Positions 26,276-33,645 of a stretch of 36,947 nucleotides of DNA are shown here, piece after piece; position 1 is the first letter of the stretch; each line of letters starts with the position of its first letter. The stretch covers positions 1 through 36,947 of the forward strand of contig NZ_BAGH01000007.1 in the NCBI RefSeq assembly GCF_000308715.1, in the 5' to 3' direction. A program made the position numbers and the translations under genes. Under the pieces are notes generated by a model. It searched no databases and was not told where the DNA came from. It worked only from the letters and a program-made list of their open reading frames with translations. This DNA comes from Nocardia tenerifensis NBRC 101015. GTDB taxonomy: Bacteria > Actinomycetota > Actinomycetes > Mycobacteriales > Mycobacteriaceae.

Positions 26276-28366
26276 ATGCGACGCGAGACGGCACCGGAAC
26301 TACAGAGCACGGGGGCAGCACGAATGCGGAAAAAAGCCGCGCGCAAAGCACGTCGAGGGGCACGTCGGGGAGGGCCGCGCGGACCAGGCAGACCCGCGCT
26401 GGCCAGGCGTTCGACGCTGGTCGCGGGCGGTGCGACGCTGACGGTCGGCGCCGTGCTCGTGTTGTGGGTGTGGCCGGGGGGATCGCCGTATCGAACGGTC
26501 GCGGGGCCGGGTCACGGCCGCGGGATGAGCCAGTTCGGCGCGTTGGCGAACGCCCAGGAGGGCTGGACCGCGGAGAAAATCCTCCATCACTACTACCCAG
26601 GCGCCACGCTCGGCACCGTTCCGGCAAACACCGTCGCCATCCGGCTGACCGCCCAGGACGACTCCACCCTCGACGCCTATGCCGACGCCGGTCTGCGCGT
26701 CGCCGGGCGTTCGGTGGCGGCCGGGCAGGCCGCGCATCTGACCCCGCTGCCCGGCGGTCGCGCGAACGTCGTGGTGACGCTCGGCTGCGACGGAGACGTG
26801 CTGTGGCAGGCCGCGACCGAGGACCCGTGGGTGTATCCGATCGACCCGAAACCCGGTCGCCCCGCGGCGGAACACCTGACGCTGTGCGGTGGTTCGGCGT
26901 ATCGCGGCGCGCTCGGTGTGGCGACGGAGAACGGCGCGCCGCGCACCGTCAACCGGGTGGATCTGGAGGACTATCTGCTCGGCGTCGTCCCGGCCGAGGT
27001 GCAGGCCAACTGGGCGGACAAGGGCGGCGTCGAGGCGTTGCGCGCGCAGGCGATCGCGGCGCGCTCGTATGTCCTTGCCGAGCAACGTTATTCGTACGCG
27101 CAGAGTTGTGACACCACCGACTGCCAGGTGTATCCCGGTACCGCGAAAGAGGATTCGCGCGCGGCAGGCGCCGTCGGGTCCACGGCGGGCACGGTGCTGC
27201 TGCGCGACGGACGGATCCTGCGATCGGAGTACTCCTCCGCGCCCGGCGGCGGCGAACCCGCCGACATCTACACCTTCGAGGTCGGGCCCGCGCTGCGCGA
27301 CCTGGCGCCCGGCGCGCCCGACGTGCCGCTCGATCCACGCAAACAGGCCGCCGTCGGCGAGTCGCCGATCGAGGTCGAGTACCGGCGGATCGGCGGCGCG
27401 GCCAGCAAGGTTGGTCAGCCGCTCGGCCCGGAGATGTCGCTGCCGGAGCACGCCGGAACGTATCGCCTGTTCACCAACGGTGTCATCATCGCCACGCCGA
27501 CCCTCGGCGCCCAGGTCGTCGACTTCACCACGCTGCTGCAGTTGGTGCCGGACCCGGCCGGGCTCGGTGGACCGTCCGGTTCGAGTGCGCCGTCGGGGCC
27601 GGTGGAGGCTGGAGTGGGAGTGCCGCCGGTACCAGCAGGTGCAGGTGCGCCATCGGTGCCGGTGCAGGCCGAAGCCGGTGTGCCGTCGGGGCCGGTGCCG
27701 GCAGGGGCGGGTGTGCCGTCGGGGCCGGTGCCGGCTGGGGCGGGTGTGCCGTCGGGGCCGGTGCCGGCAGGTGCAGGCGCGCCATCGGCGCCTCTGCCGC
27801 CCGTAGCGGGCGGGCAAGGCGAGCCCGTGCCGTCCGGTGCCGGTCCGCAGTCCGTGGCATCTGATCCAGGCAGGTCGTCGGCGCAGGATTTCGATCGCTC
27901 CGGCGTGAGCGCATCCTCGGCGCGGGAGCCTGCCTCGCCGAATGCCGTTGCATCTCAGCAAGAGTCGGCTTCGTCGACCGCGAGCGTGCCGTCGGCGCCG
28001 AACGTGCCCTCGCAGGCGTCACTCGAATCGAGTGGTCAGCCCCCTCGCACATTCGTCCCGTCGGATGCCCGGCCGTCGGCCGACCCCGCGTCGCCGAATA
28101 CCAACGCGCCTGCGGCGTTCGAGACGGCGGATGCGGGCGCGGCACCGATGTCGGAGGCGGTCCAGTCGGCGGCGGACACGCCCGGGTTCGAGACCGCTTC
28201 GTCCGGCGTCGCCTCGCCGTCGGCGTCACCGGGCCGCACGTTGGCGCCTACCACGGCCGCCACGCCGACGCCACGACCGACCCCGGTCATCCCGATTCCC
28301 TCCGGCGGTGCGACCAGAAGGCCGCTCGCACCGGGATCGTCGGAGTTCGGCGCACTTCAGGGGTGA
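26276..28366 (+). CDS. SpoIID/LytB-domain envelope protein with putative LGFP module and repeat-rich tail
   Basis: A 696-residue protein. A very basic N-terminus (about 17-45) precedes one membrane segment (about 46-66). Outside the membrane comes GHGRGMSQFGA with ILHHYYPGATL, then the SpoIID core VDLEDYLLGVVPAEV … EALRAQAIAARSYVLA, holding the glutamate that is catalytic in SpoIID lytic transglycosylases. An LGFP-like segment (about 365-412, IGGAASKVGQPLGPE … FTNGVII) and a 280-residue Pro/Ala/Ser/Gly tail follow. The ATG at 26276 has GGGAG 7 bases upstream; an ATG 48 bases later is the alternative. Likely a wall-bound glycan-cutting enzyme acting on the products of the divergent amidase (inference). 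Confidence 0.88.
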   Translation: MRRETAPELQSTGAARMRKKAARKARRGARRGGPRGPGRPALARRSTLVAGGATLTVGAVLVLWVWPGGSPYRTVAGPGHGRGMSQFGALANAQEGWTAEKILHHYYPGATLGTVPANTVAIRLTAQDDSTLDAYADAGLRVAGRSVAAGQAAHLTPLPGGRANVVVTLGCDGDVLWQAATEDPWVYPIDPKPGRPAAEHLTLCGGSAYRGALGVATENGAPRTVNRVDLEDYLLGVVPAEVQANWADKGGVEALRAQAIAARSYVLAEQRYSYAQSCDTTDCQVYPGTAKEDSRAAGAVGSTAGTVLLRDGRILRSEYSSAPGGGEPADIYTFEVGPALRDLAPGAPDVPLDPRKQAAVGESPIEVEYRRIGGAASKVGQPLGPEMSLPEHAGTYRLFTNGVIIATPTLGAQVVDFTTLLQLVPDPAGLGGPSGSSAPSGPVEAGVGVPPVPAGAGAPSVPVQAEAGVPSGPVPAGAGVPSGPVPAGAGVPSGPVPAGAGAPSAPLPPVAGGQGEPVPSGAGPQSVASDPGRSSAQDFDRSGVSASSAREPASPNAVASQQESASSTASVPSAPNVPSQASLESSGQPPRTFVPSDARPSADPASPNTNAPAAFETADAGAAPMSEAVQSAADTPGFETASSGVASPSASPGRTLAPTTAATPTPRPTPVIPIPSGGATRRPLAPGSSEFGALQG
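27612..27800. repeat. 33-bp tandem repeat in the tail of the SpoIID-like gene
   Basis: Three near-identical 33-base units start at 27681, 27714 and 27747 (TGCCGTCGGGGCCGGTGCCG…), flanked by degenerate copies. They encode VPSGPVPAGAG units and stay in frame. This is the counterpart, in a different sequence, of the repeat linker in the divergent amidase. Confidence 0.88.
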
Positions 28367-28413
28367 CGCGTGGCCGCGAAGTACTGAACCGGAACGCGCA
28401 CGCGACAGAGAGC

Positions 28414-28452
28414 GCTTGTCTAGGTCAAAGTCTACCGAAAAGGCTTGCCTAG
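28414..28452. repeat. Two GCTTG(T/C)CTAG direct repeats in a convergent gap
   Basis: GCTTGTCTAG (28414-28423) and GCTTGCCTAG (28443-28452), 29 bases apart, lie in the gap between the convergent stops of the SpoIID-like and MarR genes. They look like operator half-sites but neither neighbour begins here. No hairpin terminator is evident in this gap. Confidence 0.35.
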
Positions 28453-28473
28453 CAACGGCTTAAAGAGTCGAGG

Positions 28474-28974
28474 TCAGTCCGGCGCACCGTCTCCGAGCGA
28501 CTCCGCCAGCGTCCGTAACAACCCGGCGAGCTGCTCCTGTGACTCCAGGTTCAGCGCCGCCAGCAAGCGCCGCTCGTTGTCCATGTGCTTGGGCAGCACG
28601 TCGTCGATCATCTGCCGACCGGCCGGGGTGAGCCGGACCCGGATCACCCTGCGGTCCTCCGGGCACGGCATGCGCTCGACCCACCCCTTGGCGACCAGCC
28701 GGTCGATCCGGTTGGTGATCGCGCCGGAGGTCACCATGGCCACCTTGATCAGCGCGCCCGCGGTGAGCCCCTCGTCGCCGCCGGATCGGCGCAGGGTGGC
28801 GAGCACGTCGAACTCCCAGAACTCCATGCCGAACCCGGCGAAGAACCGCTTGAGCTCGTGATCGAACAGGCGCGACAACCGTTGGACGCGCCCGATCACC
28901 GCCATCGGTGACACGTCGACCTCGGGCCGCTCCCGGTTCCAGTGCTTGGTGAAGACATCCACCGCGTCCGCCAT
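28474..28974 (-). CDS. MarR-family regulator (PecS-like)
   Basis: A 166-residue winged-helix repressor. The DNA-binding segment spans FWEFDVLATLRRSGG, LTAGALIKVAMVTSGAITNRIDRLVAKGWVERM and the wing PEDRRVIRVRLT. The ATG at 28974 is preferred to the GTG at 28980 because GAGGAG ends 5 bases before it and abuts the GTG. It is divergent from an EamA-type exporter gene, the arrangement of pecS/pecM and many relatives, where the regulator responds to urate or aromatic ligands and represses both genes. Ligand here unknown. Confidence 0.9.
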   Translation of the reverse strand: MADAVDVFTKHWNRERPEVDVSPMAVIGRVQRLSRLFDHELKRFFAGFGMEFWEFDVLATLRRSGGDEGLTAGALIKVAMVTSGAITNRIDRLVAKGWVERMPCPEDRRVIRVRLTPAGRQMIDDVLPKHMDNERRLLAALNLESQEQLAGLLRTLAESLGDGAPD

Positions 28975-29014
28975 GTCCACTCCTCTCTACCAAAAGAATC
29001 TTAACATTGATCTA

Positions 29015-29057
29015 CTTGACGTTGAATCAAGTCGAGGTGTAGATATTTCAACGTTGA
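29015..29057. promoter_or_regulatory. Divergent operator-promoter region of the MarR/EamA pair
   Basis: A plus-strand promoter TTGACG (29016-29021) - 18 bases - TAGATA (29040-29045) fits the EamA gene. Two dyads overlap it: CTTGA-N7-TCAAG (29015-29031) on the -35 box and the perfect 10-base TCAACGTTGA (29048-29057) just after the -10 box. Both are placed to block transcription when the MarR protein binds. Confidence 0.65.
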
Positions 29058-29081
29058 GATTATCAATGAGGAGCGAACGAC

Positions 29082-30026
29082 ATGACCACAAGCACCACCC
29101 CGCGCACCGGAGACTCGTACGCGGGCACCCTGGCGCTCACCGCCCTCACCCCCATCGTCTGGGGCTCCACCTACGCCGTCACCACGGAGTTCCTGCCGCC
29201 GGACCGGCCACTGTTCACCGCGCTCGTGCGGGCGCTGCCCGCCGGCCTCGCGCTGCTCGCCATCACCAGGGTGTTGCCGAAGGGCAAGTGGATCGGGCGC
29301 GCCGCGGTGCTCGGCCTGCTCAATATCGGCGCCTTCTTCCCGCTGCTGTTCCTCGCCGCGTACCGGCTGCCGGGCGGGGTCGCCGGCGTGCTGGGCGCGG
29401 TCGCACCGATGTTCGCCCTCGGCTGGGCCACGGTCATGCTGGCGGAGAAGCCGAGCGGGCGCAAGGTGGTCGCCGGCCTGATCGGCGTCTTCGGCGTCGC
29501 GCTCGTGGTGCTGCGGGCCAACGCGCAGCTCGATACCGTCGGCGTTCTCGCGGGGCTGGCCGGCGCCGCGTCCATGGCGGCGGGCACCGTGCTCACCCAG
29601 CGGTGGGGACGGCCCGACGGGGTCGGCCCGCTGGCGATGACCGGCTGGCAGCTCACCGCGGGCGGCCTGTTCATCCTGCCGCTCGCCCTGCTCATCGAGG
29701 GCGCGCCGCCCGCGCTGGACGGCCGTGCGATCACCGGTTACCTCTACATCGGCGTCATCGGCACCGCGGCGGCCTACTGGCTCTGGCTGCGCGGCATCTC
29801 GAAGGTGCCCGCCACCTCGGTCGCCTTCCTCGGCCTGCTCAGCCCCGTGTCGGCCGCGGTGATCGGATGGATCGCGTTGGGGCAGGCGCTCAGCCCGCTG
29901 CAGATGGCGGGTCTGGTCATCGCGCTGGCGGGCACGGTGTTCGGCCAGATGGCCGGCAAGCCGAAGCCGGCCGCGCCGGAGCAGACCGTGCCGGAGCAGG
30001 CACCGGCCTTGGCGGACGCGCGCTGA
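29082..30026 (+). CDS. EamA/DMT-family exporter (PecM-like)
   Basis: A 314-residue protein with ten hydrophobic segments in two EamA repeats. The opening PIVWGSTYAVTTEFLPPDRPLF is characteristic of the PecM/YedA branch, which is thought to export amino acids, pigments or other small metabolites. The second repeat contains GVIGTAAAYWLWLRGISKVPATSVAFLGLLSPV. The C-terminus is a short Pro/Glu/Ala tail. GAGGAG lies 8 bases before the ATG. Divergent from a MarR regulator, which very probably represses it. Confidence 0.9.
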   Translation: MTTSTTPRTGDSYAGTLALTALTPIVWGSTYAVTTEFLPPDRPLFTALVRALPAGLALLAITRVLPKGKWIGRAAVLGLLNIGAFFPLLFLAAYRLPGGVAGVLGAVAPMFALGWATVMLAEKPSGRKVVAGLIGVFGVALVVLRANAQLDTVGVLAGLAGAASMAAGTVLTQRWGRPDGVGPLAMTGWQLTAGGLFILPLALLIEGAPPALDGRAITGYLYIGVIGTAAAYWLWLRGISKVPATSVAFLGLLSPVSAAVIGWIALGQALSPLQMAGLVIALAGTVFGQMAGKPKPAAPEQTVPEQAPALADAR

Positions 30027-30041
30027 ACCGAGAATAAGCGG

Positions 30042-30072
30042 TTGACCTTGACGTAGCGTCAACTTGCATGCT
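30042..30072 (+). promoter_or_regulatory. MerR-type promoter of the TipAL-like gene
   Basis: A -35 TTGACC (30042-30047) is followed by a spacer containing the perfect inverted repeat TTGACG-TAG-CGTCAA (30048-30062), with a weak -10 candidate CATGCT (30067-30072) after 19 bases. Long spacers with a central dyad are the hallmark of promoters activated by MerR proteins, here most likely the product of the gene itself. Confidence 0.65.
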
Positions 30073-30107
30073 GGTTACACCGACGAGATGAGAAGGGAGA
30101 ACAGGTC

Positions 30108-30863
30108 GTGCGCACCGAATGGTCCATCCAGGATCTGGCCAAGGCGGCCGGTACCACCAGCCGCACGCTGCGCCACTACGGCCAGCTCGGGCTGCTGCCG
30201 CCGAGCCGGATCGGCGCCAACGGTTACCGCTACTACGACCAGGGCTCCCTGGTGCGGTTGCAACGCATCCTGCTGCTGCGGGAACTCGGCCTCGGCCTTC
30301 CGGTCATCGCCGAAGTTCTCGCGGGCCAACGGGACTCCGGTGCCGCACTGCGCACGCACCTGGAACTGCTTCGGCAGGAACAGGATCGGATCCGGCGCCA
30401 GATCGAGTCGGTGCAGACCACGCTGCACAAGACGGAGAGAGGTGAACAACTCATGGCCGCAGAGGTTTTCGACGGCTTCGATCACACCCAGTACAAGGAC
30501 GAGGTGATCGAACGCTGGGGCAAGGAGGCTTACGAGAGCGGTGACCGCTGGTGGCGCTCGCTGAGCGACGCCGAGAAAGACGAGTTCCATCAAACCCAGC
30601 GCGACATCGCCGCCGATTTCGGCAGGGCGCACGCCGCCGGGCTCGCCCCGGACAGCGACGAGGTGCAGGCGATCACCGAGCGCCATTTCCGCTGGGTCGG
30701 GATCGGCTGGCAGGGCCGGCCGGTGGAGAAGCAGGCCTTCATCGGCCTCGGCGAGATGTACGTCGCGGACCCGCGATTCACCGCGAACTACGACGCCCAC
30801 GGCGCCGGGACCGCGGAACTCGTCCGCGACGCCATGCGCGTCTACGCCGAGACACACCTGTAG
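30108..30863 (+). CDS. tipA: MerR-family regulator with TipAS effector domain (TipAL-like)
   Basis: A 251-residue regulator. The N-terminal MerR winged helix (WSIQDLAKAAGTTSRTLRHYGQLGLLPPSR) is followed by a coiled-coil dimer helix (about 78-112) and a C-terminal TipAS drug-binding domain (about 116-251, with YKDEVIERWGKEAYESGDRWW and HFRWVGIGWQGRPVEKQAFIGLGEMYV). In Streptomyces TipAL, thiopeptide antibiotics bind this domain and one cysteine becomes covalently attached; this protein has no cysteine at all, so capture of that kind is not possible. GTG start; the ribosome site is weak. It follows the EamA gene by 81 bases and has its own MerR-type promoter. Confidence 0.9.
   Translation: MRTEWSIQDLAKAAGTTSRTLRHYGQLGLLPPSRIGANGYRYYDQGSLVRLQRILLLRELGLGLPVIAEVLAGQRDSGAALRTHLELLRQEQDRIRRQIESVQTTLHKTERGEQLMAAEVFDGFDHTQYKDEVIERWGKEAYESGDRWWRSLSDAEKDEFHQTQRDIAADFGRAHAAGLAPDSDEVQAITERHFRWVGIGWQGRPVEKQAFIGLGEMYVADPRFTANYDAHGAGTAELVRDAMRVYAETHL
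30436..30455 (+). promoter_or_regulatory. Internal ribosome site and start for a short TipAS-like product
   Basis: AGAGAGGTG (30436-30444) lies 8 bases before an in-frame ATG (30453), residue 116 of the regulator, exactly where the effector domain begins. Starting here would give a 136-residue free effector domain, as S. lividans tipA makes the separate TipAS protein of similar size from an internal start. Confidence 0.6.
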
Positions 30864-30937
30864 ATCACGCTCGACCGACGACCGGTACGCATACTGAAGG
30901 CGTGCCGGTCGTCGGCGTGGAAAGGGGCATGCGAGCA

Positions 30938-31522
30938 ATGACATACGCAAGTTCGCGAGCGACCGCGGGGCCGAGCGGAGTGGTCGCGACCACCGCGGGT
31001 GTGCTCGCCCTGGCGGCCGCGCTGTTCAACCTGTGGGGCGAGCGATCCGTCCTGAGCGCCCTGCGCGACGGCCCGCACATCGACAAGTCCTTCGCCGTCT
31101 TCTCGATGCTCGGCGCGTTGCTCGCCGCAAGCGCCCTCGCCTACGGCGCCATCCTGCTGCTGCGCCGCGACGAAACCGGCCGCTACATCCTGATTCTCAC
31201 CTCGGGCGTGCTGACCGTCGCCGCCCTCCTCGCCCTCGTCGGCGCGCTGACCGACTACCAGCCCGACTACGGCATCGACTGGTTGGCGAAGCAAGGATCC
31301 ACGAACGAAGCGGTCAACGGTGTGTTCGAGGGGCTGGTCGGCACGTTGACCGCTTTGCTGCACCGCGAGTGGATCGCGTCGCTGTCCGCGGCGGTCGTGC
31401 CGCTCGTCGTCTTCCTGCTGTCGTCTTCGCGCGCTACCGCCCGGTGGGTTGCTTATCAGCCGCCCCGTCACGGAGCCGAAACTTCTATCGCTCCAGCGGA
31501 TTCCAGCACCGCCGACGCGTAA
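30938..31522 (+). CDS. Small membrane protein, unknown function
   Basis: A 194-residue protein with four hydrophobic segments (about 13-30, 45-68, 75-100 and 135-160) and a short Ala/Ser-rich polar tail. No family is recognised. The start is uncertain: ATG at 30929 lies only one base after AGGGG, while ATG at 30938 has it 10 bases upstream; 30938 is chosen. The frame continues far upstream as a shadow of the TipAL-like gene and is not coding there. It lies 74 bases after that gene and 82 bases before another small membrane protein. Confidence 0.68.
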   Translation: MTYASSRATAGPSGVVATTAGVLALAAALFNLWGERSVLSALRDGPHIDKSFAVFSMLGALLAASALAYGAILLLRRDETGRYILILTSGVLTVAALLALVGALTDYQPDYGIDWLAKQGSTNEAVNGVFEGLVGTLTALLHREWIASLSAAVVPLVVFLLSSSRATARWVAYQPPRHGAETSIAPADSSTADA

Positions 31523-31604
31523 CCCGAGCGCCCCGCCGTTCTCCGTCGACTCGATCCACCGCCGACCACGCGGTAAGGTTCGCCGGTACCAGGAGGGGGC
31601 TTCG

Positions 31605-32156
31605 ATGAGTAATCCATATGGCGGGCCGGGCAATCCGGCTCCGGCGTCCGTGCACCGCGGTCTGACCGGCGTGATCACGATCCTGTCGGCGTGGCTCGGC
31701 GCGGCCCTGGTCGGCCTCGGCTCGATCTCCGGCTTCCAGCATTTCCGGGTGGCGGACCCCATCCGCAAGCCGAAGATCACCGACGACAAGTACGAAGCCT
31801 GGAAACTGGCGTCGGATCTGCACAGCGTGCTGCAAACTCTGCTCATCATCTCGGCGCTGATGGCCGCCGTCCTCGTCGTCGGCAACCTGTTGAGCATGGT
31901 CGGCAAGCCGGCCGGTCGCCCGATGGAGATCATCGGCGGCGCTTGGATTTTCGTCGGCGGGCTGTTCAGCGTGACCTTCGGCGGCGACCGCGGCCTGGCC
32001 GCCGAGAGCTTCGTGCCGTGCGTCTTGATCGTTGTCGGCGCGGCGCTGGTCTTGGTCTCTGTGGTGCTCACCGTGACCACCCCGGTCCGCCCGGTCACGG
32101 CTCAGCACAGTCAATTCCCGCCTGCCCCAATGCCTTACCAGCCCCCCCGCGTCTGA
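31605..32156 (+). CDS. Small membrane protein, unknown function
   Basis: A 183-residue protein with a Gly/Pro-rich start (SNPYGGPGNPAPAS), four hydrophobic segments (about 22-42, 78-103, 112-130 and 140-165) and a Pro-rich end (FPPAPMPYQPPRV). No family is recognised. The ATG at 31605 follows AGGAGGGGG by 5 bases, one of the strongest ribosome sites in the window; the upstream continuation of the frame overlaps the previous gene and is ignored. Convergent with the TetR gene, 8 bases between stops. General layout is similar to the preceding gene, but clear homology between them is not visible. Confidence 0.75.
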   Translation: MSNPYGGPGNPAPASVHRGLTGVITILSAWLGAALVGLGSISGFQHFRVADPIRKPKITDDKYEAWKLASDLHSVLQTLLIISALMAAVLVVGNLLSMVGKPAGRPMEIIGGAWIFVGGLFSVTFGGDRGLAAESFVPCVLIVVGAALVLVSVVLTVTTPVRPVTAQHSQFPPAPMPYQPPRV

Positions 32157-32164
32157 CTGTTCGG

Positions 32165-32809
32165 TCAGTCGTTGCTCTCCGGCCGACCGCGCAGCGACCG
32201 CATCAGCTGATCCTCCGTGATCGGCGGGACCGGCAGCGGATGCGCGGCCGACGCGCGCAGGCCATCGAGGGTCAGTGCCAGGTGCCGTCGCCAGGCGTCG
32301 GGTGCGATGGCGGCGGTGGCCTCCAAGATTCTGGTGTGCGACCAGGTGATGAACGCGATGTCCTCGAGCACCCAGTCGGACCGCAGCGCGCCGGATTCCT
32401 GTGCGCGCGTGATGATTCGGCGCATGACGCCGTGCCCGTGCTCCTGGGCGGCGGCGATGGCCTCGCTCGGGGCGGCGCGGACGGCGAGCTCGCCGAGCAG
32501 GCGATCGGAAGCCTGTAGCTCACAAACCTTTTCGACGAGGTAGACGAACGAGTCCCAGGGATCGTCGATGGCCAGGGCCTCTTCGGCGATGCGCCCGCCC
32601 GCCTCGATGCGGTCCTCGACGGCGGCGGCGATGAGGTCGTCGCGGGTGGGGAAGCGGTTGTAGAGGGTGCCGATCGCCACGCGCGCGCGGGCGGCGATCT
32701 CCTTGAGCGGCGCGTCGAGGCCGCGTTCCTCGAACACCTCGCGGGCGGCGGTCACCAGCGCGTCGCGGTTGCGGCGGGCGTCGCTGCGTAACGGCTTGTC
32801 CACGGGCAT
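32165..32809 (-). CDS. TetR-family transcriptional regulator
   Basis: A 214-residue repressor. The N-terminal helix-turn-helix reads LKEIAARARVAIGTLYNRFPTRDDLIAAAV, and the rest is the helical ligand and dimer domain. The ATG at 32809 is probably leaderless: TAGGAT (32821-32816, minus strand) ends 6 bases before it. It is divergent from an SDR gene over 107 bases that contain a large inverted repeat, so it very likely represses both genes. Ligand unknown. Confidence 0.93.
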   Translation of the reverse strand: MPVDKPLRSDARRNRDALVTAAREVFEERGLDAPLKEIAARARVAIGTLYNRFPTRDDLIAAAVEDRIEAGGRIAEEALAIDDPWDSFVYLVEKVCELQASDRLLGELAVRAAPSEAIAAAQEHGHGVMRRIITRAQESGALRSDWVLEDIAFITWSHTRILEATAAIAPDAWRRHLALTLDGLRASAAHPLPVPPITEDQLMRSLRGRPESND

Positions 32810-32839
32810 CCGCCGATCCTACAAATCGGGCCGATCGAA

Positions 32840-32905
32840 TATGTTGAGCATAGGTTCAAGTTAGTGCTACCGTCGAAACTCTAACTTGAACCAGTGCTCA
32901 ACATA
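32840..32905. promoter_or_regulatory. Double TetR operator forming a 25-bp-arm inverted repeat
   Basis: The arms 32840-32864 and 32881-32905 are inverted copies with two mismatched positions, separated by 16 bases. Each arm also contains its own dyad TTGA-N8-TCAA (32844-32859 and 32886-32901). This is best read as two operator sites, one covering each divergent promoter, for the TetR protein. Confidence 0.8.
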
Positions 32906-32916
32906 GTGAGGTAGGC

Positions 32917-33645
32917 ATGTCGAAGACCATCGCGATATTCGGGTACGGACCCGGACTGGGCGTGGGCACCGCGCGGCGCTTCGGCCGCGAGGGCTTCCGG
33001 GTGGCGGTGATCGGGCGAAAGCCGGACAAGGCGCGACGGCACGCGGACGACCTCGTCGCCGAGGGAATCGAGGCCGCGGCGTTCCCCGCGGACGTCACCG
33101 ACGAGACCCAGGTCCACGCGGCGATCGAGCGGATCACCGCGACCTTCGGCCGGATCGACGTCGCCATGCACGGCGCGGCGGGCGACCCGGTCGACCGCAT
33201 CCCGTCCACCCTCGCGGTCGACGTGCCCGCCCTGTCCATTCCGCTCGCGCTGAAGCTCTACTCGCCGATCCTGATGACCCGCGCGCTCGCGCCCGCGATG
33301 ATCGAGCGCGGCGAGGGCACGCTGCTCTACTCCTCCGGCGCCTCGGATCGGCTCCCGATGCCATTCCTGTCCAATTTCGGCGTCGCCCTCGCCGCGCAGC
33401 GCGGTTACCTGCGCCAACTCGCGGTCGAACTGGAGGGCACCGGGGTATACGCGGGCCTGCTCGACATCGGCGCGCTCATCGGCGGCAGCAAGGCCGAACA
33501 GCTCGTCGACGAACACCCGGAGCTGTTCCCGGCCGACCTCGAGATCACCCGCATGGGCAATGACGAACTGGGCGAACACTATTGGCGGATGTACACCGAG
33601 CGCGACCGAGTCGAGGTGGAGGTCGGCTTCCCGGAACACGGCTGA
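32917..33645 (+). CDS. SDR-family protein with substituted catalytic motif
   Basis: A 242-residue Rossmann-fold protein. The nucleotide loop GYGPGLG (residues 9-15) replaces the usual TGxxxGIG but keeps the glycines; ADVTD and the position of NAG (here HGAAG) follow as expected. In the catalytic region LLYSSGASDRLPMPFLSNFGVALAAQRGYL, the serine pair is kept but the YxxxK motif aligns with FGVAL, so both the tyrosine and the lysine are missing. It may bind a nucleotide without classical dehydrogenase activity, or use another mechanism. GAGG lies 5 bases before the ATG. Divergent from, and probably repressed by, the TetR protein. Confidence 0.85.
   Translation: MSKTIAIFGYGPGLGVGTARRFGREGFRVAVIGRKPDKARRHADDLVAEGIEAAAFPADVTDETQVHAAIERITATFGRIDVAMHGAAGDPVDRIPSTLAVDVPALSIPLALKLYSPILMTRALAPAMIERGEGTLLYSSGASDRLPMPFLSNFGVALAAQRGYLRQLAVELEGTGVYAGLLDIGALIGGSKAEQLVDEHPELFPADLEITRMGNDELGEHYWRMYTERDRVEVEVGFPEHG

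Noticed and set aside
26300..27961. 553-codon minus-strand frame opposite the SpoIID-like gene
   Set aside because: Antisense shadow; the plus frame has the SpoIID and LGFP-like motifs.
32840..32905. Large inverted repeat suggesting insertion-sequence ends or an attachment site
   Set aside because: Only 16 bases separate the arms, no transposase or integrase is near, and each arm contains a TetR-type dyad between divergent regulator and target genes.
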